64,000 nucleotides of DNA. It comes from Asterias rubens. Lineage: Eukaryota > Echinodermata > Asteroidea > Forcipulatida > Asteriidae. Below, piece after piece: positions 47,200 through 59,700 of the stretch. The stretch is taken from the NCBI RefSeq assembly GCF_902459465.1, contig NC_047064.1, positions 7,962,762-8,026,761 of the forward strand, in the 5' to 3' direction. The notes under the pieces were generated by a model. That model saw nothing but the letters and a program-made list of their open reading frames with translations. It was not told the DNA's origin and made no database searches. The stretch's first letter is position 1; each line of letters opens with the position of its first letter. The translations under genes and the position numbers were made by a program.

Positions 47200-47345
47200 T
47201 CAAACGTACCGCAAAAGCTGTCCACTTGCTGCACGATGGCGTATTCATTTGGTTCAAGTCATATTTCGCTTTGCATTTTTGCCTATAGTTTTTGACACAG
47301 CTTATAAAAGGGAGTATATAAGCGCAGGAGCACTTGGATTGTACG
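47200..47345 (+). promoter_or_regulatory. TATA promoter of the GABA-B-like receptor gene
   Basis: Two TATA boxes lie in tandem, TATAAAAG (47303-47310) and TATATAAG (47315-47322), about 170-190 bp before the start codon. Transcription would start near 47335-47350. A CCAAT-type AGCCAATCAG lies further up near 47019. Motif-based assignment only. Confidence 0.55.
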
Positions 47346-47353
47346 AACTGCAG

Positions 47354-47464
47354 ATGTGATCGCTGAGTACCCATATGATAACCATAGAGCTAGGACCCTA
47401 TTCTTACAACAAACCGTCCACGTGCCAACGGCCTTACACCATAGAGCTAGCACAACAGAGCTAG
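47354..47464 (+). promoter_or_regulatory. Two upstream ORFs in the receptor 5' leader
   Basis: ATGTGA at 47354-47359 is a minimal start-stop uORF. A second uORF runs from ATG at 47375 to TAG at 47464 (29 codons, beginning MITIELGPY) and ends 29 nt before the receptor ATG. Both would limit translation of the main frame if the TATA-predicted start site is right. Confidence 0.5.
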
Positions 47465-47493
47465 GACCCAGCTCTGTGCTTACACCATCCACA

Positions 47494-47796
47494 ATGTCCA
47501 GCATTGTGTATTTCTTTATGTTTGTCTTGCTCTTTAATAATGTAGCATTCTTCACGTGCCGATCAGCAGAGCCAGGCACGACCGGTATCAACGCCACGGT
47601 AGTACCGGCGGCCAACACTGCCGGGAGCTCACCTATGCCGAGAATTCCGCTCTACATCGGGGGCTTCTTTGCGTTTCCCGGTGACAAAATATTTGGTGCT
47701 TTACCATACACAGCACAGACAGCCGTGGACCACATTAACAATCTAACGGGGATACTTGACGGCTATGAGCTGAGGATGCGCTGGAGACTTACTGAC
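47494..47796 (+). CDS. GABA-B-like receptor exon 1
   Basis: 101 codons from the ATG to ELRMRWRLTD, donor GAC then gtgagt. The ATG at 47494 was chosen because it opens directly into a hydrophobic signal peptide; the open frame extends upstream but has no in-frame ATG there. Phase 0 end. Confidence 0.85.
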
Positions 47797-50700
47797 GTGA
47801 GTAGTACTTTAATAGTTAGTACTTTACCTTCGATGGTACTTAATTGTTTTGGTTACTGTTTGCTGTACAGCTAGTCCCTCTTGTGCCTCCCTCAGTCTGC
47901 AAAATAGCGCGTATTATTCTTGTGACAATTTTATATAGCTAATATAAGTTTATAATCTATACTTGCCACAGAGGCCTCTTTACTTTTATAGCTAACATAA
48001 GTTTGCAACCATTGGCACTTTCTTGCCTTGGGCATGTGTCAGTATTTTTTTTCTCTCTGGCCATTTAGGTCTGACATAAAAGTATAACCAATGTGAGATG
48101 GTCCTTTACTTTTAGAGCTAACGTTAGGTTAGATGGTACTTTACTGGACGTGTGCCTGCATTTTGTTGTCAACACTTGCTTTATACTCAGTACTTTCCCG
48201 ATTCTGTGAAAAAAATGTGCAGGCACACTTACTCAGTTGGGATTCAAACCCACGACATTTGCAATTCTAGAGCAGTGTCTTACCAATAGACCACCGAGTT
48301 TGTCCAGTAGATAGAGGCCGTTCAAATCCTATCCCCGAGTAATAATAATTATTAAATGTTGTTTTATTTTACAGAACGTTGGGAAAGTACCGAGTGTATA
48401 GTGCTAAACTATCATCATTGTATTGGTAAAAATTTAGGCTAATATTCTTTATCAAAGATGTATATTATATTAAACAACCATAACACTCGCTTTCTCTTCA
48501 ATAATCCATCACTTCGAGAACCATGACCTAGGCAACCGCTGTTCCATATGAATGAGTACTCCACAAAACCTAACATGAATCGAATTATTTGACATTAAAT
48601 TGTAATGTTTACTGTACATTGCTGGTGTTCACAAGAAGTAGTTAATGTTTGTCCGTTATACGGTGTAATACGAGGGCCATCATTTATTTGGAACAATTAA
48701 AGATCAACAGTCATGACGAGAAAAGAAAACAAAAAACTAACCTGAATTGAATTATTATAGGCCTACATCAAACCGGGATTTCCCCAGATAAATCTGCATT
48801 GTCAATATGACAGTAATTGTTGTTGTTGCTCTCACGTCAGTGGGGTATTCGTTTTACAGTTGTAATCAACAGAGCGTCAAAATTGTAACAAGCTTTAGAC
48901 GACAGCTTATGATTACTGAAGCTCAATCAAATATATTTTTTTATTTTTAATGTTTGAAGCTTTGCATGGTGTGGAAAATAAGAAGTAACCACACCTAGTG
49001 AACTTGCTGGTACAAACCTTGGGAGTTGGTTCTAATAAGGCCCAATGTATAGTCTTGACGTTTCGAATTGCATACGTTGTTCATCATCCGGAGAAGCTCA
49101 TTATTGTTCTCATGATGATGAGCTATCGGTAAAGTGTGTCTTCTTCAACTTCTGTGAGGCTCCTCCAACAAGGATTTATCGGCTGTTCGGATACCATACG
49201 CTTTCTTATAACACATACCAAAAGGAATACAGGGGCTTTAACATTAATTCGATGGGTGTTGTCATACTATAAACCCAACAAAGATGTAAAAGGATGACGA
49301 AAACGGTAAAAATGCCTTCAACGACTAACAGCAATCGCAATTTACCAAAAGCTGTCTGTTGATAACCTTGACTGCCCTCCGTTTAATCTTTTAGGAGGTT
49401 TAACCGTAATGAGGAAATGTCGAACAAATGACCATAATCCAAATGGAGTTATAATAAAAAGGGTTATTCTTAAGGAGAAGACATCAGTTCATGGAGTGGA
49501 ACACATGTATAGAGAGAGTGAGTTGCAGGAATTGTGTTCGGACTAAAGCTTTCTTGAGCTGGAACTGTAACTAATGGCCACGTCTATTTGTCTGTTGTTG
49601 GTCTTCAGTGAGGCATTGCGAAATGAAGTATCATAATCTAGATGCAATTAAAAAGAGGTTATTTTTTTGAGAAGAAAAACAAAACAAAAGCGCTTCGTGG
49701 CGTGGAGCAGCTTGAGCGTTGGGAGAATGCCTTTCTGAATAAAAGCACTCTTTAGCTGCTGAGCTGTGACCTTTGAAAGTTGTTGATGTAAAATTCTTAT
49801 TCCGGAATTTTGACTATACTTGCTTTATTTATGTGTTTGGTGGTACATTATTTTGCTGGTCTGTCGTTAGTCTTCTGTAACCTTTATGAGTCAATGCAAA
49901 ACCAAGGATCCTTAATCCAGATGGAATTAAAAACGGCTATTTTTGAAGAAGGAAAACAAAACCATTTCGTGGCGCGGAACAGCTTGTGCGTTAGGCGTAT
50001 TCCTTTCTAACTAGAATAAATTGTACAACTCAAATCTTCTCTGATATAACAAATTCAATCTCTCATCAGCAGTAGCCTTTTTGGTAATCTCGGTAGTCTA
50101 GTTGGTAAGACATTGCTCTAGAATTGCAAGGGTCGTGGGTTCGAGTATACAGTGCTAACACAAATCGGTGTATGGGTAAAAAACAAAATTAATATTATTT
50201 ATCCCCGATGCAAATTTAACATCCTTTGTACAGTTAAATACGCTTTTTTAACCAACAATCTGACAGATATCATTGTTATGTACAAATTTCTATTCAAATA
50301 ACCTTTAATCAGTTTCCTTTAATGACATTTTCACTCCTGTACTAAAATTAAATTGTCTGAATCAATAACTGAAGTATTTTAAGTTTCAAGTATTTCATTT
50401 GACACAACCAGAACGTGGTGATTTTGTATGAGAATTTGTTGACTTTATAGGAAAGCAAATGAAGAATTCCGGCGTCAGGCATTAATTGTTTTTTGCCTAG
50501 TATTTATCAAACACTCCACGTTAACCGATCCTTGTTTATATGTAAATCGGGTTTGAATTTATTATTATTTAACTTATTCTAAAATACAAGGGCAATCACA
50601 TAAAACAAAAAGAGTTTGCTCGTGAAACAAAATAATGAATGTAATGAAATATTTTCTAATGAAGTACCAGCAGTCATAAATGATCTACACAATTAATTTT

Positions 50701-53700
50701 TAACTAGAAGCAGACTGTTTATTTATTTTGTTCGCGGCAGTCGATCCGGTAAACATGTGATATCTCTTCATGTACTTCCTTGTCAACGGACAACAAACTC
50801 TGTCTGTTTTTTTTTGTTTAAATGCTGAGAAGAGAAAGTGTTTATAAACGGGAAGGCTATCGTCCTAATTACTTGCCAGTAAAAAGCCGAATTGCGCAAG
50901 GACGCCTGTAGTCGCGGGATCAGCTCGAAGTTTTAATATTATTTGTGTTTAGAAATTAAAAGCCTTTGGAACGTTACATAACTAACGTCCATAACAAACG
51001 TGTGTATTTGCCGTATGCAAAGTCTCATCTGCTGATGCTTCCAGGCGAAAAGCTGTCTTAATGCAAAACACACGTCAATGTTCGCAGAGCATCTCTTTAG
51101 TCCCTTTCACACGAGAGCCATTTTAGCAAGGGTCGTTTGCTAAATTGTAGCATGGTTATACTATTTTACAACTAGTACCTCGTGTGACATGTCCATATTC
51201 TCTTGCAGCAAAATATTGTCAAAACCTTGCGTTACTATACAGCCATGCTAAAATAAAGCAACGGGGTCTCAGTTAATCGCTGTCCTGTGAATAATGCTTT
51301 ATACTACCAAATAGTTGAGATCTGGGAATATTATGCAAACGCCAAATCCTTAAAGGGAAGGTACACTGTTGGTAAGTGTCAAAGACTTGTGATCTCACTT
51401 AGTGTATCTCACCAGATGCATAAAATAACAAACCTGTGAAATTTTGAGCTCAATTGGTCATCGGAGTTGGGGAAAATTATGAAAGTAAAAACATCCTTGT
51501 TGAATTTATGTGCTTTCAGATGGGAATAAAAGACTTCTAGCTAGAAAATTTTCATTATTTTAGTAAAAAATTACCTTTATTTCAAAATCTATGTTACTTT
51601 AGAGGGAGCCGTTTCTCACAATGTTTTATTTTATCAACAGCTCCCTAATGCTCGTTATCAAGTCAGTTTTTAAGTTAGTATTTGTTTTGAGTAAATACCA
51701 AACGTGTACCTTCCCTTTAAAGCTGATTTGCGAAAGGACGCGACTACAACGTGGTTGAGCCGTGCTTTCGTGGCCCTTTTAGCCCACATTGATCATGTCC
51801 ACGGAGCACAGCCGGATATCAAAACTGTTTGAATTTTCTCAAGGGTGAAAAATCGTCGGGTGAAATATGGCCCTAGCCGGGAATCGAACCAGGACCGAGT
51901 GATGAGGCGAACGGAAAATGAAACACATCTCAAAATTTCCGAACCGTTTGTAAAGGTTTTTTATGTAATAATTTGTTCCAGACATGAAACACCTCCTCAA
52001 TACAAGGTCCCCCATTCCGTAAACACTTCAACGCAGAGTCTAAACAAGGAAGCTAAACTTGGTGACGTAATCGGTCGACGGCGCAAGGTGCTTGTTTCTT
52101 TTATGCGCTTAGAGGCTTTTGCATTAGGCGCTTTACAAATGTCTTATTATTATTATTAAGAGAAATAAAACAACAAGAAAAAGGGGGAACAGTTGTGCAC
52201 TTTTCACACAATGCGAGAGCCAGACTAGGTTTTAAATCATCATAGAGTCAGCCAGAGGTTCTGAATAAATTGCCGGGGGTTATTTACTCACAACAGAACG
52301 AACTTTTTCAATCTGAAGTGCGTACGATTGAATCCGCCATAGGAGCAAACATGCGGGTATCTCTCGCAAAACCAACAGTCAGTTAACAAATGTACAAACA
52401 TTGGCCCATCTGCCCTTTAATTCCATTAGAAAACAACGCAATTAATATCAAAGGTATATGCCTGTGTTGATAGATTGCGTTAGGCTCATACGGTAAACGT
52501 ATATACAAAGCTGTATCAAAGTGTATGACGAATCAAATCAATCGTGTGGGTAAAGGCACTGGACAAGTGTGGTAGTTGTCAAAGACCAGTATTCATACTA
52601 GGTGTATCCCAGATTCCCAACTTATGCATACAAGAGCAAACCTTCAAAAATTTTGCCTCAATTGGTCACCGAAGACCCAAAACATCACGAGTCAGTTTGG
52701 CTGTGCTGCGTCGTCGTAGAGTTGTTGAATCGGTCGGTCTTTTATAAGGTCAGATTTATTTTGAAAACCAGCGAAATAATATTTAATTCAATCAACCTTT
52801 CTGCATACGCTGAAGCATTATAACAAATACTAAATAACATTACGTGAAAAAACAACAATGTGAGTTTATCTTATACGAACCTTAATTTTCAAAAACACTG
52901 ACCTACTTCAAGACTGTTTCCAAGTTCAATTTAAGTTCAATTATCAAATATATCAAGATAATGGACAGTTTGCAAACGCTGAAGCATAATGTTCAAAATA
53001 CTAAATTAAATATAGGCCTATTGAAAAAAAGAAAACAAGTTTAATCTAGGATTATAATTTTCCAACATAAATCGTACCTATGTCCCGACTTCAAAGACAT
53101 TGGACACTATTGTAATTGTGAAAGACCAGTCTTCTCACTTGCTGTATCTCAACATTATGTATAAAATAACAAATCTACAATAATTTGAGCTCAATTTGTC
53201 ATCGAAGTTGCGAGATAATATTGAAAGAAAAAACACCCTTGTCACACGAATTTATGTGCTTTTATATGCTTTATTTCGAGACCTCAAATTCTAAATCTGA
53301 GGTCTCGAAGTCAAATTCATAGAAAAAACTTCTTTCTCTAAACCTACGTTACTTCAGAGGGAGCCGTTTCTCACCATGTTTTATTCTATCAACAGCTCCC
53401 CCTACTTGTTACCAAGTAAGGTTTTATGCTAATAATTATTTTGAGTGATTACCAATAGTGTCCACTGCATTTAAAGAGTGTCTTCCAATAGATAGACAAA
53501 TGTATCCGCTCGTGAATTTGTTTTATTCAAATTTCAATTTATTCACTAGGCCTACTCCAAAATTAAAGCATGTTATCCTCGGATGTTAAAACAAAAAAAC
53601 AAGTTTGTAATTCCAAAACAGGATTTTTGAACATCAGTGAAATCCAGGAATGAACTGAACACCGTTAAAAAAAATTGTACTGACTTTTAACTTTTTGTTT

Positions 53701-56700
53701 AATGTGACGTAATGTAAAACTACATGTTCAACTTGCTGGAAGTGGCAACTATAGAAACAACATCTACACTGTATGCAACCCCTGTGCCCCCCCCCCCCCC
53801 CCCCACCACCAAAAAAAATTGTACTGACTTTTAACTTTTTGTTTAATGTGACGTAATGTAAAACTACATGTTCAACTTGCTGGAAGTGGCAACTATAGAA
53901 ACAACATCTACACTGTATGCAACCCCTGTGCCCCCCACCACCACCACAAAATGATAACCTCTGTCTGTGCCGACAAGATCTCTAATCAGCTTGCAAGTGA
54001 TCGATGGAAGCCGGGTACGTTATTAAATTGCGTTCCCCTTCTTTTCATACAGTCCGCTTGATAATACAGAGCAAAGGTTTCTGTAGTCAGTTTTAATTAA
54101 ATCCTTTTTTTTTCTCGCCACAACACCGCTATGACTGGAACAGTTGCATACTCAATCTATCATGGGAATAAACCTTTCCTGTCTTGCTTTTAAATTGCAC
54201 GGTTTGGAAGATGTTTAAGTTATGGGGTAATTTTTTTTAAACCATAAAACGAGTAAAACAACATTAAAAAAAAAAAAAAAAAAAAACGAATTGATTTTTT
54301 GTTCTTCATTTCCATGGCATAATACACCGTGTGAGCAGATTAGTGTTTGACAGTCAAAGGTGTATGGTGCCCTTTACGTGAGCCAAGCTCTCTGTCATAA
54401 ACCCGATGATTTCACCGCTCCCTTCTGAACCCCCCCCCCACCCCCACCCCCACCCCCACCCCCCCCCGAACACCCAAACACACGCACCCGAACTTTACAG
54501 CTCATATCCAATAACCCATAACCAAGGTGTCCAGTGCCTGATTCATCAACTCAATTACTGCCAAAAATAATAAATAGCTGGTTAGGGATTCCATTCACAC
54601 TCGCTTATTAATTTCGGTTTGGATTAATTTTTGTCTTGCCTCAGTCAGGTGTTTCTTTTTACGTTGTCTGCTCAGGCGAACTTTGAATTATTGCCAACAA
54701 TTTCCCGCCGTCCTTTGTCGAGGTTTGAGCAGTCCATGTAATGACTTATAGAATAGATATGTAACCTGTTTTTTTGATTGACGTTGAGGCACATTTTGGT
54801 TATTGTCAAAGACCAGTGTTCCAACTTGGTGTGGCCCCAAAAATGCATAAAATAACAAATCTGTTAAAATTTGGGCTTGAAATTGCAAAAAAATAATGAA
54901 CAAAAAGAACACCACTGTTGCACACAACTACTTGTGTGCTTTCGGATACCCGATAAAAGTTTTCAGTCAGAAACTTGAGTAAGAAATTTACTTTCTATAA
55001 AACTATATTCCTTCAGAGGGAGCCGTTTATCACAATGTTTTATACTATCAACAGCTCTTCCTACTCGTTACCAAGTGAGGTTTTATGTTAACATTTTTTT
55101 TGAGTAACAATAGTGTTAAGTTATGTGCCTTTAACTTATAGTGTGATGTACTTTGACAGTTTTTACCGCGACGTCTCTTCTTTATCACTTGTCTGAAGAA
55201 AAAAAAAAATATTAGTTGGGAAACAATGTTTGGCTTAAAGCCATTGGACCCTTTCGGTACAGAAAAAAAACAAAAAAGTTCATAGATTTACAATAATTTA
55301 CAGGGTTTACAGAAGGTATTGGTGAAAAACTTCTCTTGAAATATTAGTCCATGAAATGCTTTACTTTTTGAGAAAACGTTAAAACAATATAAATTCTCGT
55401 TAGCGAGAATTACGAATTTATTTTAAACACATGTCATGACACGGCAAAACGCGCGGAAAGAAGAATGGGTTTTCCCGTTTTTTTCTCCCGACTCCGATGA
55501 CCGATTGAGCCTTAACTTTCACAGGTTTGTTGTTTTATAAATAAGTTGTGAACCACGAAGAGTGGGACTTGGACAATACTGTTTATCGAAAGTGTATAAT
55601 GGCTTTAATTGTTTGGCAAAGGCAAGACATTCGAGATCACGGGCTGTGAGCAAAAGCAAAACAACTAAATTAAACAATTTGTGATAAGAATTCGAATTCG
55701 ATACCGTTATAAGAATTCGAATAATTATTATAACTTCTGACTTGTCACTTGATTGTAAACACAGTGTTTCGTGTTTGACTTTGAGAGATGTTATATTTGC
55801 ATCGTGGATAAAGTATAGTAGAAATGTCGTTTTACCTTTTTACCCAATTGCACCGATGTGTGTTAGCACTGTATACCCCCACGCAGGGCATGTTTATTGG
55901 TGTGGACAAGTCATACAATGTTATCAAATTTACACTTCACTGCTATGTTTCACTTAGTTACATGTTCATGTTTGTTGTGTTGTCATTTAGCCTTCGAGAA
56001 AGACTCTGCTAGGGTCGAAACGTCAGGCCATTAACTATTTTTTGCAAAATTCACAATTATGAATGTATTTTACCCCCTCCCCTCAGATTTGAGTTATGCG
56101 GGGAATTATCTCGAATGGGGGGGGGGGGGGGTAAGAATATTAAAAAATCCAGGGAAACTAAAGACAAATTGTGGAATAAGCCATCCCCAAAGTGCACGAG
56201 TGCATTGAGTAGCTATGTTCGCTTTTTAAATCTTTACCACGAAGGACGCCAACGCTCCTACACGTTGTGCGGGAGGGGAGGGGGTCATGTTTGTCCCGTC
56301 TCACACTGCAAAAACTGGAATTTGGGTACAATTTCATTGTCCGGCTTTTGCAAATAATAAACATAAATAAAAATGATTATCAGTGTTTTTTGTCTTGTGA
56401 TGGTGTAGTGTAAACTACTTCCGAGACGGTTTTCATGGTGATAGTGTATTTATGAACTGCTATAAGAGCAGCGAGTTAAAATATATGTGAAGTGTAACAA
56501 TTTCTATGCATCTTTTAAAATGTGTGTGAATATTGTAAAGGCATATCACCGGTACTTTGATATATACCTTTTATCATCGAATCATTCTGTATAATATACC
56601 TATGGACCAATGGATACATGAGTAAGTATTGGAGTTTTTATTTTTGAAGGAAAATTTGTTTTTTCCTATTTTGGTGCGTGCAGTTTAACCTAGACCCTGT

Positions 56701-59700
56701 GCAGCAGCGCGAATTTAATAGCCAGTTCTGTATTACATTAAAGGTTAATAAAATAATGGACACTGAATTATCTAAATGATTTTTTTTTCGTGGCTCATTA
56801 GATGCTCAATGATTGATAAAGCTTCAACCAACCCACGTTTTGGTTGAATGCACGGTTGCATGCACGATGAAGATGATGTTTTATTGCGTTGAATTTGATT
56901 TAACTAACGGAAATGCTGAGAAGCACCCATAAATAATTTCGGGGCTTGCGTGGTTACAACTTATTCAGTTGAGTTAATATTGACAATTCTTCTTTTGAAA
57001 TTAACTGTACCATGAGTTTAAGGGTATGTTTGAACACAATACAGTATTTATTATAATAATATATATATATATATATATTGTTTATTAATGTTTGGTGTTT
57101 TATATTTTATAGTTAAACGTATTGTTCAAAAATTGATTTTGTTTTTGTTTTGTTTTTAGTTCACTGATTAATTTGCATTGTACAGGTCAGGGGACTCACT
57201 AATGGAACGCTAAATATGGCAGCAGACGTAGCATAGGTAAATGCGTTGCCATCGGTTATGTGCGCATGCTCGGAACTACGTAAACGATAGCAATTTTCCT
57301 GAAAGTCTGCTGCCACCTAGAGTTCGAAAAGTCCCTCAACCAAAAGGTAATTAATTTGTTTGACCTTTGACCTGTCCACAGGGTAAACCAGCCGATGCGT
57401 TGAAGCTGCTGAATGACCTTCTGTACGAGGGACCGCCGGTGCTGATGTCATGGGGACCAATATTCTCTCGCCAGGCGCTGGTCGTGAACGAAGTGGCGGC
57501 CAAGTACAATCTCGTACAGGTGAGAATAAGTATTGTGTCTAATCGTATTGGTTACGCAGCTGGTTTGTGTCAGATAAAACTCACTCACGGTTCCCCGACG
57601 TGCTGATCTTTTTAGACGTTGGTCATCTTCGGTTGATATTGCAAATCAATTTTTTGATTTACTACTAAAAGTTCAACTTTGAAATTGACCCTAAAGGTTT
57701 GCGCCTCTTTGCGTTTTTTCTTTAAAATCCTCTCGTCGCTCGACGTGACTACACATAGATTTCAGCTATCAGACTATCGAACCTTGCTGCTGCCACGTCA
57801 CTATTAAGCTTCACGTGCAACACCACACCAATAGGCACACACTAGCGATAGGCTACCACTTCAGAGAAGTTGTGTGACTTTGTAACGCAGCACCTACGCT
57901 GCACTTCGCTGTACTTTTTTGAGATTTTGGTGCATTGCCCGCAGAAATCGGAGCGTAAATTACAGGAAAATATCGGGGAATTTATTCCCTATGAGAGACA
58001 AGAAAGAGTAGCAATGATGAAGGGTATTAAATTTGCGTGGATCGATGCGCATCAGCTGTGGACAGACACGATGGGAAGTATGATTGCCCAATTATCGTGT
58101 GAACAGCTTAGAGTGGTCCTGTGACAGTGATGCGCCTTTACACCTTAGCGTTAAAGACAATGGACACTATTGCTAATTGTCAAAGACAAGACTTCTCACT
58201 TGGTGTATCTCAACATTATGCATAAAATAACAAACCTGTGAAAATTTGAGCCCAATTGGTCATCGAAGTTGCGAGATAATAATGAAAGAAAAAACACCCT
58301 TGTCAAACGAAGTTGTGTTCTTTCAGATGCTTGATTTCGAGACCCCAAATCTAAACTTGAGGTCTCGAAATCAAGTTCGTGGAAAATTACTTCTTTCTCG
58401 AAAACTACTCCAATTCAGAGGGAGCCGTTTCTCACAATGTTTAATACTACCAACCTCTCCCCATTACTCGTTACCAAATAAGGTTTTATGATAACAATTA
58501 TTTTGAGTAATTACCAATATTGTCCACTGCCTTTAAAGGGACAAGTTGCCTTGGGTCGGTCGAGTGGTCCATGAAAAGCATTTAAAACCGGTTGTTATGA
58601 AGTTAGAATATGTCTTAAAAGTAGAATATAACAATCCACACAAACGTGCCTCGAAATTGCGTGGTTTTCTTATTTACTTTACAACCTAACACGGTCGGCC
58701 ATTTTTAGAATAAAAAACTTGACTCCACAAAGTGGCGTTTCGTTTTAGTTCACGACGTGTAAAGAAAACCTTGCAACTTCGAGGCATATTTGTGTGAATC
58801 GTTATATTCTACTTTTAAAACCTCTTTCTAACGTTATGCAATATAACGAACGGTTTACATTTCAGAGCAAGCTAGTATTCTGGCGGTTAATAATTCAGCA
58901 ACACCTACGTAGCAAAATAATTGTTCAAATTAAAAATTGACATCAATGGGTTCTGGAAGTGCGACATTAAACTATTTTATGTTGAACTTTATGTCAAGAG
59001 AGCCGTCTTTTAAGGCACTGTACACCTTTGGTTGTTGGCAATGACCAGTGTTCTCACTTGATGTATGACGAAAGCACAAAATAACAAATCTTTTACATTT
59101 GGACTCAATATTAGTCATATAAAATAATCTAAAAAATAAAATAATAAATGGTTGCACAAAACGAGTGTGCTTTCAAATGTCTAAAACAATGTTTTCATGC
59201 CTTAAGTTTTGCAATAATTATTTGAGGGAGTAATTACACCTCTTTAAAAAAAACTACGTTGCTCCAGAGAGGCCGTTTTTCACAATCAACATTTCTCCAT
59301 TGCTCGTTACCAAGTATATTTTTATGCAAACAGTTATTTTGAGCAACTAATAGTGTCCACTGCATTTAAGTACACACGAACATATTTTGGCTGTTAATTA
59401 TTCAGCAATACCTCCGTAGCGACTTGTTCAAATGTACATCAATGGGTTCTTGAAGTGCGACTTCGAACTCTATTGAACTTTATGTCAACCGAGCGGTCTT
59501 GATAAAGTACGTGTGCCGCATATTAAAATTTTGTCACTCACTGCAGTGTGGGAGTTCGAGTCCATGGGCGCAATTTCACAAAGCAAGACAATTCATCATG
59601 ATACAACATGTCAGTATCATCAGAGTAACTTGTGTTGTGACAATCGCACTTTACTAAGCAACTATGATTGGTTTGCAGTTAGGATCAATCTTAGCTCTTT

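Larger units (their letters stand above)
47797..57381 (+). other. Receptor intron 1 (9.6 kb)
   Basis: Bounded by gtgagt and ccacag. It contains SINEs, MITE copies and tandem duplications listed separately. The remaining stretches (48.5-50.1, 50.2-51.3, 51.7-52.5, 53.95-54.4, 55.6-57.2 kb) show nothing I can name. A piece at 51880-51910 (GGGAATCGAACCAGGACCG) looks like an inverted tRNA T-arm. Confidence 0.8.

Noticed and set aside
47356..47493. Upstream extension of receptor exon 1 by 46 codons
   Set aside because: The open frame has no ATG in this part, and the ATG at 47494 leads straight into a signal peptide.
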